Below, piece by piece: positions 24,331-44,400 of a stretch of 64,000 nucleotides of DNA. The translations under genes were made by a program, and so were the position numbers. This DNA is from Arctopsyche grandis. Lineage: Eukaryota > Arthropoda > Insecta > Trichoptera > Hydropsychidae. Under the pieces are notes generated by a model. The model searched no databases. It saw nothing but the letters and a program-made list of their open reading frames with translations, and had not been told where the DNA came from. Location: positions 31,746,986 to 31,810,985 of the forward strand of contig NC_135355.1 of assembly GCF_051622035.1 (NCBI RefSeq), read 5' to 3'. The first letter of the stretch is position 1; every line of letters begins with the position of its first letter.

Positions 24331-24810
24331 TTATATTATGTATATGTACAGACGGGATTCATTAACCCTTTGAGTGCTGACGTTTTTTCTGTTTAAAGCC
24401 CGCCACGCTGAAAATTTCGCCAAAATTTCCAACTAGAGTTATTTAGAAATACAATAGAAAGCAGGTATAAAAATTGAAGCTATTCCAAACAAACCCTAGA
24501 TCGCTACCCTAGATAACTGCCACCGATGATTTCGAGCTTTGTAAAGGTGTGTTTAGACTCCCTAATATATCTTGCAACAATATAAAATAAACAAAAGTCT
24601 ATTAAATATTAATTAATGTATGTTTCCAAAACTAGTTATATTTTCGTCATTGTTGTTAAAATATAATGCCCACAATTTAAATGCCAAGCCACAATCTGAA
24701 ATACCCAGCAGTTAGGGGTTTCCATCGGGAAATTCTGCTATGGTTATAAATTCAGAAATTCCGATGTAAACCAGTCTTTACAAACGTTGACAAATTAATG
24801 ACACGGATTA

Positions 24811-25010
24811 AGGTCTGTTCATACCTATCCAGCACGACCCGTATCCTGCAGGTGTCATGCAAGTGCGGATAGTATTTTTTGGTACATTCTATATGGACGT
24901 ATTCATACTCCATTCGCGCGTGCGCATTTACGCATTCATATAGAATGTAATGTAGACTACTGTCCGTACTTGCAGGATTCGGGTCGTGCTGGATAGGTAT
25001 GAACAGACCT
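24811..25010. mobile_element. 200-bp MITE with long TIRs and TTA target duplication
   Basis: The left end AGGTCTGTTCATACCTATCC is matched by the inverted right end; similarity extends about 45 bp inward (CAGCACGACCCG...). TTA flanks it at 24808-24810 and 25011-25013. The pattern suggests another PIF/Harbinger-type family. A locus at 29296-29940 has a similar left end and the ATTCTATATGGAC core, but its right end was not found. Confidence 0.75.
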
Positions 25011-25095
25011 TTACACGACTCATGTTCAATGCAGTATTTTTAATGCTACCTGGAAAGGCTTAGCGGGTAGTATTCTTGTTTATTTTGTGGGTTTG

Positions 25096-25461
25096 GTGCA
25101 AACGATCGAAAAGCGCCAGACAGATTGAACCACAGATTAACTGGATGGCTGCTTTAAACGCAATTCTCGACTTCACGAATGAAAAATTCAGATGACGAGT
25201 AACCTTTCGATGTGCACAGATGCAATTATCAAAATGGTAATTATTAAAATTGAGTTGGATCTTTCTGGCGAGTTTTTAATAATTTAATAAAGAAAAATTC
25301 GGAACTAAACTATCAGAAGCACAGAACGTATACAGGGTAGGTATTTCGGGACTTCGGGTAGATTTCGCTTAGTGTAAGTGCGAGTAGTGCGCACGCATAA
25401 GGTAAACGTGTCGTTAATCTGTGATTCAGTCTGTCTGGCGCTTTTCGATCGTTTGCACCGC
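25096..25461. mobile_element. MITE-like element with about 46-bp TIRs
   Basis: GGTGCAAACGATCGAAAAGC at the left is repeated inverted at the right with only a few mismatches over some 46 bp (including AGCGCCAGACAGATT). No coding content. No clear target duplication was seen, so the exact ends are uncertain. Confidence 0.6.
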
Positions 25462-25610
25462 ATCGTTACTTTGTGTATGCTCAAAGTACAACGTTTTACA
25501 AAAGTTTTTCTGGTCCATGGACTTGATGGCAAAACGCCGTAAACAGTAAAAATATTTTTCTGGGGGAAAAAAATAAATAGAAACACTTGGTGAAACTGTT
25601 TTAACATTTC

Positions 25611-33124
<7,514 letters not shown>

Positions 33125-36100
33125 TCAATCACTCTGTTCGGCGTCCCCGTCCATGTCTCGCTCTTGCGGCTCCCTGGTCCGAGAATCCTCGGTGCCGGCG
33201 CTGGACGTCGGCGTCAACTCTTCCATTCCTCGACCGTCTCTCCTGCCGCTGAGCAGGTCGTTACCACCGCTGACCAACGTATCAAACAAATTGGACGAGA
33301 ACGCCGACTCCCCGTTAGTCGTTTCCTCTTCAATAGTATCCGTGGAGTAGTTTTGTAAAAACGGATTTGTAGAGCTATAATTCAATATGTTATAATTCAA
33401 ATTAGATCCGCCTTTTTGTGCCGTAGCATACACATCCGAACTATATATGGAACTATGCGCCGGTTTAGTATTGGTGCTGAACAAATCAGCTCCGGATTGT
33501 GATGCGTACGTAGCGTAGCTCGGAATTGCTGAACTCACAGCTACTGAGCTTATGGCGGGCATCTTTTGACCGTACATGGCGTTTTTAGTATTGAAAGGAT
33601 CGTTTGATTTCAAATTATTACTGATAACGTTTGTTTGATTGTATATGGAATCGGTTGTTGTGCCGATGTTGTTGATGGTGCTTTGTAAGTTCGATATTAG
33701 AGTGTTTTCCATGTTGGTTAGTGCTGATGACGATAGGTCTCCGATGAATGGTGAGGCGTTCATGGTGACTGCGATGCCAGCATTGGTGCCGGGGATGCCT
33801 GGAGAAGCAGTACGCATGACCGAGTGTCCCGGTGAAGATATGCGTGTGAGGTTTGGTGAGTCTCGCGGACTCTTACCCTGTCCGTTGCTTGTGTACGCGT
33901 GATTGGACGGACTGCTCGAATACATGGAGGTTGAGGTTTGGTTCGTTTGGTTCTGGTGGTAGGAGGGTGTCACTCTGCCGGATGATGATAGGAGGCCGCT
34001 CGGCGAGCCCCGTGCCGGTGAGTGTCTGCCTGATGCTTGTTGGAGAGCTGGGGAATGTCTGCCCGTGGCCGATTGGTGCACCGCTGGTGAGTGGCGACCT
34101 GATACGACTCCTTGGTGGAGTGCTGGTGAGTGGCGTCCCGTTGTCGCCGACTGGTGGAAGGCCGGAGAGTGTCGGCCTGTCGACTGTTGGTTCAGCGCCG
34201 GCGAATGTCGACCAGCTGATGAAGGGGGTGCTGTGGTCTGGTATGCGGGACGGGAGTTGTTGGGGCCCGGAGACACCCTGGCTGGTTGGCGAGCGATGGA
34301 AGATACGGAGCTTCCGTGTTTTAGTGTTTCGTTGCCCGATTGACTATCGGAACTACTGCTTGGTGAGCCGGGAGAAGATACTATCACCTGAAATCGTTTA
34401 TTATTGTTTATATTACTAAAAGAGTATACAACCTTATTTAAATGCATCCAATTTCTATTATACTTATTCTATGACAGTTGTATTGATAAATAAGTGAATC
34501 GTCAAAAATTAAATTAGTGGTTTTACCCGACTTCGCTTCAGAATTGAAACAGAAATGGGGATCCGGAACTGAAACAGGAATGGGGATCTGTAAGTGAAAC
34601 AGGAATCCGGAACCCGAAGTGAAAAATGAATGGGGATCCGGAACTGAATAAGGAATCAGGATCCGGAACTGAAACAGGAAATGAAAAAGGAATTGGGATT
34701 AAAGAAACCGGAACAGGAATTGAAAAGGGAATCAGGATCCAGAACTGAAACAGTAATCGGGATCCGGAACTGAAAAAGGAATCGGGATCCGGAACTGAAA
34801 CAGTAATTGGGATCCGGAACTGAAAAAAAAATCGGGATCTGGAACTGAAAAAAGAATCAAGATTCGGAACTGAATAAAGAATCCGGAACAGGAACTGAAT
34901 AAAGAATCCGGAAACGGAATCAATATGGTCGTCATAAAAAATTATATTTTTTCGATAACGTCACGGATTCTACCACCCAAACCTTACATACACACATTAA
35001 ACCTTACAAAGTCTCTTTCGAAATTATATATTAGATTAAAAGTAATCCTCAATTCACCAAAAGGATGAACATAAATAATTGTAATGAAAGTATCGATTCA
35101 CATGGAGATTTTACAGAGATTTGCAACTTGTGTGCCAATAGATATTGTTCACAACACAATATAGATTATTCTATTAATTTTCATTGCTGTAAACGATTCA
35201 ACATAAATATGAATAATTGACTATACACTATAATCACAATACTTTTTCTTACCAATGAGTATTATGAGCATATTAAAGACTCTTCTGAATCATCACTGCA
35301 TAAACTTAAGAGAATTGAATTAGAAGAGAACTTCATCTTGTATTTTCAGAATCAAAATAGCAATTTCAACACAATAATTTGTAATTTTAAAATTTTCATA
35401 TTTAATTAAAATAACCTAGTTCCAAATCTTAACATGTTTCTTAATGAAAAATTATATTATAAGCAGAATGGTTGAAATGAATATAGTCCTATTTACCTGT
35501 CGGGAGCGAGGCGGAACGGGAAGAGGCCCAGTTCGCGGCGATTGAGGACGATATTGGCCTGCCTTGGCTGATAATTGAGCCTGCAAATAAAAATTTATAA
35601 ACTTAAATAAAAATAATGATAGCACCTATGAATATTACCTACATATATTTAGTATCCAAATATTTAATTTACTTATATAATAAAAATAATATTTTAATTT
35701 AAATGAAATGTCAATGAATGCGAGTGTTAAAATTTTTATAATTGAAATGAAATGATTTATTATTTTTATACTTGATGTAAAATAACAACAGTACATTTTG
35801 AAAATTAACCATCGTTTAATGAGTATGACGAATAAACTTTTTCTTTTGATACATCGTTTGCAGTGCACATTTGGCCCCTAATGAGCCACACTATTGTCCA
35901 ATATATATATATATATATAAATATATGTATATAACATTAATAAGCTGCTAATGAAGCATTAATTTTGCATTGTATAGCCATTACGGTGCAAGTAGTAAGT
36001 ACCAAATCTATACGTTAGTCTAAAATATATATATATAAAATGATCACGACTCATTCATTCGATCGATTCTATGAGAAATTTTTAATTAATAATAAAAAAA

Positions 36101-36439
36101 ACCATGCTATTATAAATATATCGAAAAAATAAGAAATTGTATCCTCAAAACACGAGCGACTTAAATTATATACATCGTCATTGTATTTAACGTCTGCACG
36201 TGTGAATTGTTCATTGCTTCTTATTAAGTAAACTTTAACTGTCATTATGTTAAATTTTTGTATTGTTTTTTTTTTCATTGTGAACTATTTAATAATATAT
36301 TATAATAGTATTAATAAGAAATGGTTACTTACATGCCCTACCTGTGATGGGACGGGAGAGGGCCGAGCCGATGGAGCTTGCAATGCTGCTGATGCTGCTG
36401 CTGCTGGCCGATATTGACTGGCTGAGGGCTGATACTGGC
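33125..36439 (-). CDS. syd-1: syd-1 exons 22-24: disordered C-terminal tail with GRHSPA repeats
   Basis: Exon 22 (36439-36342) has [16 protein letters not shown]; exon 23 (35580-35497) has [20 protein letters not shown], echoing the same GQY.P motif; exon 24 (34387-33125) encodes 420 residues to the stop. Exon 24 is Ser-rich and holds six copies of GRHSPA at 9-15 residue spacing (about 34000-34220). The end is acidic (GDAEQSD). No folded domain is apparent. GRHSPA contains S-P, a proline-directed kinase site pattern (inference). No polyadenylation site was assigned with certainty. Confidence 0.92.
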
Positions 36440-36707
36440 CTAAGGACCATATTCAGTTTAACAAAAAATATGTATCCGTATCGTTACAATATAAATTGCT
36501 CACTTTAAAATCAATTTCGGAATTCAAAATCAATCTAAAATATAATGTAAAACAAACCTATCTAATCAAAATATTTTATTATTCAAAAAAGAGTTGAAGG
36601 ATACAATGATTAAATATTTTTCATTACAAGAAGCGTTTACTCAAAAGCGGTGATGATGCATCGTGCAATCTTTAAATATACAAGTTACACACAAATCATA
36701 TATACAT

Positions 36708-36780
<73 letters not shown>

Positions 36781-38365
36781 CACAGTTACAAGGAAATACA
36801 ATTCTAATACAAATTTGAATCAGTTATCCAAATGCAAGCAATCTTTACGAGGAGAAAGAAGTGGGGATACTATATAAATATACTCAATAGAAAAAGTTTA
36901 ATATAGATATGTAATATGTAATATATTAAAATACACGAGTTATGCGACAAGATCAATTTTAATAGTTAGCCATTCAGCAATAAAGTGGTGGATAAAGCTT
37001 TGAGTTCGACGACGTGAAAATTCAAAATAATATTATTAACACAACATTTACTATTTTTTTAAGTTTACTTGATATATTTTAAGATGTAAAATTCTATGTA
37101 GGAATTGATTTGGTGTGTTTCTATCAAATGTGTTCTATTGTATTATATATACCTACCTAAAATGATGATCTATTTTTGTTATTGAAAATTTGGTAAGACA
37201 TTACAGTATATAATGTACGTATGTAAAATACTACCAAATTTAATTATACGAGTATGTATGTATAGCCATAGCTAAAAGCATTGAAATAAAAAATGATTTT
37301 TTATATATATACATATACATACATATATAAAATCTTTTTTTTTTTATAGCTTCACGATACAAGTATGCGTTTATTTATTTGTATGTATGAATTAAGCATG
37401 AATTGAACAAAAATTTTCCCATTAGAAATATTTTTGAAGAGTTTTAAATACTGGATATGCATTTCAACTACTTGTTCAAAGCATGTAAGTTACTGTTAAA
37501 CGATCGCATATTGAAAAACAACATGTAGCTTAGAAATATGAGATTCATTTAAAAATGATTAGCCCAAATGAGCCGCAACCATATTGGCGTATTAATAATA
37601 TAATAGAATATATATAAAAAAAAACTACAAGATAAATCTTATCAGTACACTAATTATAGTGCTAGAAAAGTTACAATATTTATTGTTTTAAAGTATGTGA
37701 GCTTTTTAAAGCAACTTATATGCTTTTGGTAAGAGTTTGCATGTATTTTCGCAGTTACATTTATATTAGTATCATTTGAATTATATTTCAAAAAGCTATA
37801 ATTCATTTGTTTAGAAACTATTTTTCATTTGTGTAAAAAAATTTTTGCATTTGTTTAAAAACTATTTTTCATTTGTTTGAAAACGATTTTCCATACTGTA
37901 AATATCAATTTTGTAAGCATTTTGAAATGAATAGGAAAATTTTTGCAAAATCATAATTGTATGCGTTTTATTGTATTAAAAATATTATGTAAATAAAAGT
38001 ATGTATTGGAAAGTATATTATGCAATATTTAGAAAAGCTAGCCAAATATTCTAAGCATATTAGCCAATGAAACTGAAGCAGCCACTTATCAACTACTATA
38101 ATATGAACATAAGAGATATATTCTGTTGAAGAGAATACTATATCGTTATATATATATATATATAAAATCTAAACACAATAATAATGAAAACAGAAACGTT
38201 ACAGTATCAAAAACATCAAATTTCCCATCTGATCACCACAGCCAAGCTCGACTAATAGATACACCTACACAATCCGTTCCAGTGCGATCATTATATATAT
38301 AATATATATAAAACAAAAATAAAATATACATATATACACATATCACCGCCATGATCATCATCATC

Positions 38366-38426
<61 letters not shown>

Positions 38427-41400
38427 ATCGATGCAGGACATTTTTGTATTTCAAGCTGTTCTAAATAGGAGAAACTTTTCGAGTAGACATGCACGTGCCA
38501 CACATAAGCCCCGAGGTGGACGTGGTAGGGGTGAGTAGTAAGTAGTAAGTAATAAGGGCGTGCTAAACACACAATATTGAAGGTATGTATTGCTTTTGGG
38601 GTTGCATTCGCCACATTTTAGTATTACCTGGCACCATGGAGTGTCCCACTGGAGACGCACTGGCTCTGTTTCCATGCGGCCCGGGCGCTGGCTCGCCGCG
38701 CCGAACTGTCTACAAACATACACGCATTAACCACGTGCTCAATCACCGTTCTCTCACCAGGTTTCCGTTTCATGAGATCTTGCCGCAGCCACGATCGATC
38801 GATGCTGTGTTTTAATTGTGTTTTTTTTTTTGGTAAACTTGAATCATTCCGCAAGAAAGTATAACAATTGTGTTTGTGCCGTTATACAAATCAACGATGA
38901 GGATACAAAAACTATTTTCGTCGAACTTGGTTATTGTGATGTTGTCTTTATCGTTTGTTGACGATTTTGGATTTGATATGTGAAAGATTTTGAATTTGAT
39001 TTGTTGGGAATCTGTGGTTTGATTATCAAAAGATTTCTTCAGAGTCTACATATTTCTGAGGAATCAACGTTGCATATTTTAATGATAATTTAGTTATATA
39101 TTAAATGGAAATAAAAAAGTGGAACATTCAATAGTTTTAGAAAGAAATTTTTGGTATCTACTTATGTACATGTATGTATGTATGTACATAGATTACTCTT
39201 TAAAATTTGCATTTTATTATTTGGTTAGTATTTTTTTTAATTGAATGGTCAGTATTTTTTTTTCATATTAATAATAAATAAATAAAGGTTTTTGTAAATT
39301 AAATATCGATTTTTTTCAGTATAAATATCAATATTGATCAGTATATATGTACATATATTAGGGTAAGAATAGATTAGGTTGATGAGCAAAGTGTGTATAA
39401 TATAGTGATGAAAAATGCAATGAATTTCGAAAAAAAAGTTAATATAATAATAATACTGACCATTTATTAAAAGTGCTTTCCAAATATATAGCAAATAAAA
39501 TTTTAAAAATCAAGTCAGAGATATAATATTTGCATAATCAAACCAAAGTCATTAAAAAAAAATAATGATTTAGAATATTAAATAATTTTGAATATTTTTT
39601 ATGTATAAAATTTTCACCATAACCAAGTTTGACTTTTATCATTAAAAAAAAAAAACAGTCAAAAAAACAATACACAAAGTAATAGATATAACATAATAAA
39701 CAAATTACAAATGATCTATAGGATTTTTGGCACAATTAAATGTATTAAGTCATTCAAAATAGCATAATATAACAGTATGTATGTATGTGTATATTATTTT
39801 AAATGTTTGTTTATTATTTGTCATCATATTTTCCTTATATAAATATTGTATACAAAATATATAAAAGTACATACAACATTGATTAACTACTACTGCCCAG
39901 CACAATTAGCAAAATCGAATCATAAAAGTCGTGTACAGCATTAAAGAAATGCGAAACATAAATTATTTAATCTCAAACAGCGTCACAATGACTACACAAT
40001 TAATCAATTTTTATTGTTTATTGATTGGAAACTACATAAAACACTGTTTGAGAATAAAATTCAGCTGTATTTTTACTACGAAAAATAACCGCAAAAGAAA
40101 CAAAAGTCTTATATGTTGTTTATTATGACAGTACGCATATTATCGAATATGAATGTATCAAATTGAGGCTTTATTTATCCATAGTCGAATATTGCAGAAT
40201 GGCTATTTTTCCAATTTGATTAAAAAAATCTCTACATGCACACTTCAACGGAACGAACGGATACAAGAGCACATTGCAGACTTTGATCACATTACAAACT
40301 TTACAAATTTTCTCTTTGCATTCAAATCAAAGTTTACAAAGCGCTCGCATAGAGATTTTTCACATCGCAGGAAAGTAAAGTAAAAGTATGAGGAAACAAA
40401 ACAAAACAAAAAATAATCACTATTACGGAATCAATGTCGTTAAGATTATGCAAGTTTATACTGAATATTACATTATTCATACTTACTCGTTGTTCAATTT
40501 GCAATGTAGATTAATAATAACATTACCTGAGTGCTTCGGAGCCGGCCATATCTGAAGTAGATATTTTAGTACGCCGATTGGCTGAGCGTATTCGAGCTCA
40601 TTGTTGACCATGTGAGCGTCGCTCGACGAGTGCAGCATCAGTGGTGGAGCCAGAGCCGTGGCCAGGTTCTGAGGAGACATCTTATTACGATCGGACACCG
40701 ACACCACCATAGCCAAGTGGTCGAGCAGGAATATGAGAGTCGCTCGGTTAGTGCGCGGCAAGCAATCCAATATGCTGAACATTAGTTTGGCATTACCCTC
40801 GGGATCATCAGGCAAGCATACTCCTGAAATGTACACACACCATTTAGTAACACTTGTGCATACATACATACCCAAAACTTAAAGCTGACTGATTCATCTC
40901 TATCTAGTGATCAATATTTTTTGCTCGGTATGGTAATAGTATTGTTATTTTATATATGTACGTGGTAACAATACATGAAGTTTTGTGATCATGCTAAAAT
41001 TCGAACTCGAGATTTTGACTGATTCGAATCAGTCAGATCAATCAATGATAATGTTTTCATGATCTAGAAAAAATGTGTTTCTGTGTGTGTGTGTGTGTAT
41101 TTTGGGGATCTTTTGAACACCGTTGGTCCTATCGAACCGAAACTTGGTATCGCGTACTGAAATTCTTATCGATACGACGTAAATTTTTCTCAAAATTTTA
41201 AGTTGACCGGAAATGGTAGCTTCCCTTATAGGTAAGTTTTTGAATTAAATTTTCTTCCAAACTGCTAACTGAATCGGACTGAATTTTTTTTACTTGTATT
41301 AGAAATTATAAATTTAATAACCTAATATTTTCACCTGAACCGGAAGTAGTACTTTTACTCTAGTGAGTCGAGGTTTTTTATGTTTTGCTCAGAAACCTTT

Positions 41401-44400
41401 TGGTTTATTGAATTGAAATTTCATATCTAGAAGTTTAAGCTTAATACCAAGTTATGTATGAAATTTGGTAAGCATCCGTCAACCGGAAGTTGCTTGTTCG
41501 ATTTTTCTTCTACTATTTTTTTCGACCCCTTAAACATGTGTGCTCTTCACGAAAAAAATCAAGTATAACTCTTATATCTATGTGATGAAACTAAAAAAAA
41601 AAACTTAAAAACTTAAAGCTGATAAGGTTTTTGTCAGAATTCGTAAACCAGAAGGAGTATTTTTTTTAAAACAATATTTCATTATTTTATTTTGACCTTT
41701 TAAATTATTTTTATTTTCTTGATATTTAATGTGTATAATAATTATAGTGATTTTAAGTAATAAAAAAATTTCGAACAAAATCCGACAACCGGAAGTAGAA
41801 CTTTTGTTTTGTGTAAGTTTCCCTACATTTGCGCTCAATTTGCATTGAAAACCCTCCCATAACCGGTATGCGTGAGCGTGTATGTAAGTTTAATTATCGA
41901 ATTCTGTTTTCTGACCTTCTTATATTCCTCAAATACATAGATAAAGTAATGGGTTAGTTACATCTGAATTTTTTGTTGATGTATCAATCAGCTTGGAATT
42001 GTTTTTTGTATGATTTTGTAAAAACCTAGGGCATCGACGGTCATCTGATAAAGACACTTGGTGAATAGCGGCTGCGGCAGCTCTCGAAGATAATCCTTGA
42101 GCACGCCCGTGATCACATTTATGTCAGGGACGTTGTCCGGAGTCAACTCCACAGATCTGCTGTTCCTTTCGAAAGCTTCACGCAGTATTCTCTTTTTCGT
42201 GGCGGATCCGCACAGTCGGTAAAGTCCTATAAAAAGATTTTATTCATAATTGTATTGTATGAATATTCTAACATGTAGGCTACTTAGCATGCTCCGGATG
42301 AGGAACTAAAATGGGTTACCGATAATATCCAGACCACGCCTTTCAATTTCTTCGACACAACGACGGATTATGACTGGCACTGGAGGCTGGTTGGGCTGAG
42401 TGCTGGACCTGGACGATTCACGAGCAACTACAGTTTCCAAATCGGCGCCAAACAACGGTGGATTCAAACCACCACCTCTAGGTATAGTCGAGGGCTGTCC
42501 TCGTCTTCTGTATAGAGTTGTTGAATCCGTATAACGTAGTCTCAAGAATAGAGTACCTATAAATGAATACAACATGTTAAAATAAAATTATACATACATA
42601 ATACTTACTATTGTGTATAATACAAACCTCTGGGTTCAATTTTCAATGCTAACTGATGGAGTGGACTTTGATTTAAAAGTTGAACTAGGTTAATAGCACC
42701 TCTGTAGCACAGTTTGTGCCTGTGTTGAGGGTCCCAAGAATATACTAATAAGTCGAGCTGTCTATTGTTGACGAGGTCTAATTCAAATGATTCGTCCCAG
42801 TCAAATTGCAAGTCTCCAGTTCGCACCTGAAAGTAGATATACAAAAATTAATATGGAAAATTGAATTCGTATCCTGTCAGAAATCAATATACAAAACTTG
42901 TATTGGTTAAAAAACTTGTAGATGTTACACACCACAGTCCTGGCTTTATGAACTCGATCACACTCCAGCACGCAGTACAAATCTCTCGCTGGCTGAGGAG
43001 TAGCGTGTGGAGGAGGTGGTGGAGGAGCACCAGGACCCGTAGGAGTTGCAGGTCCTGATCCACTCGATCTTAGTCCTCGTCCTGCTAATAAATGTAACCA
43101 AAGCATTCCTGATACGCCACCGGCTGCACCTCCTCCTACCGCTAGTCCAGGCAGACCGGAGACAGAGGACGACATAGTCATCGATGGCTTATCGATTTTA
43201 TACTTGACGAAGTCTGAAATTTATAAATCAAATATGTATAATAGTAAAAATATCGAAGTTTATTTTGGAGAGATATTGAGCTGATGTCAAACCGGAAGTG
43301 TTGATGTCAACGTGTCGGTTTCTCGGTAGAGTTGAAGATGGTGTTGGAACAGGACTAGGTCCAGCCACGCTCATTACACCACTCCTTGATCCTAATTCTA
43401 GCAGTTGTCGCATTCTTCGCGCTGAAGGTGATCCCATCATTCCTGGAAGGTCTCATTATATATATTTTCAAATATAGCAAGTCTCAAACAAGACTTCTAT
43501 TACTACATATCCTTAGCTAAAGTTTATATTTGCCTTTTGAATCCCCATGATTTTTTTTCTACATTCGTTTTAAGTACTGTTCTAATACCTAACATATCTT
43601 AGTACAGTATATATGTATATATATAACCCTGTACCCAATAAATAGTACAATTTTAGATATTTGTAGTATAGTCATCAGGACTAAATGAAATTGAATAAAT
43701 ACCTGATGAAGTAATATGTTGAGTAGAGAGCGATCTAGCAGGTGGTATCAATCCATGAGTGGACGATGATCCTCTAGTGAAGTTCCTATCGAGAGTACCC
43801 GTCAGAGCTGATCTTCCCGCTCCGTAGAGTCCGTACGATGAGCTGAACGTTGCGTTTTCAGCCTGAAATTCAAAATAAATAAATTAGATATATCTTAAGT
43901 GCTAAATTTTAAATGATTTTGAATGTAGGACTTACATTTTTTAGGGCATCATGGATGTTTTCAGCGCTGTAGGTGAACCTGGCTGCCCTGTGTTGGTTCA
44001 ACACGTCCCTGCTGGCTCTGATCTGTTCGTAAATGGCGCTCGTCGACGGAGTCCGCGACAACCATGAACGATACTCATCTGAAGTGAACACAGACGACGA
44101 TGATCGTACATGACCTGATCGAAATTGTTTTCAAAAGCTCTATTTAATCTATTTCTCAACAGTTTATGACAGTGCCGAGTCTCGCGTGCGAACTAAATCT
44201 AAGACGTGCAATCATTAATGCTATAACATGGTTCAATTTAACAGCTTAAGTTGATACGTGGTTTAAATGGATATAGATTTCTATAAAGGAACCAAACAAA
44301 ATTTGGGAGAATCTATAGAAGAAATTTCCGGGATGCTGGTGAACCCGACTGATATTGGTTGGTTCAAATAAGTTGAAAAAAAGTAGTCTAAATCACATGG

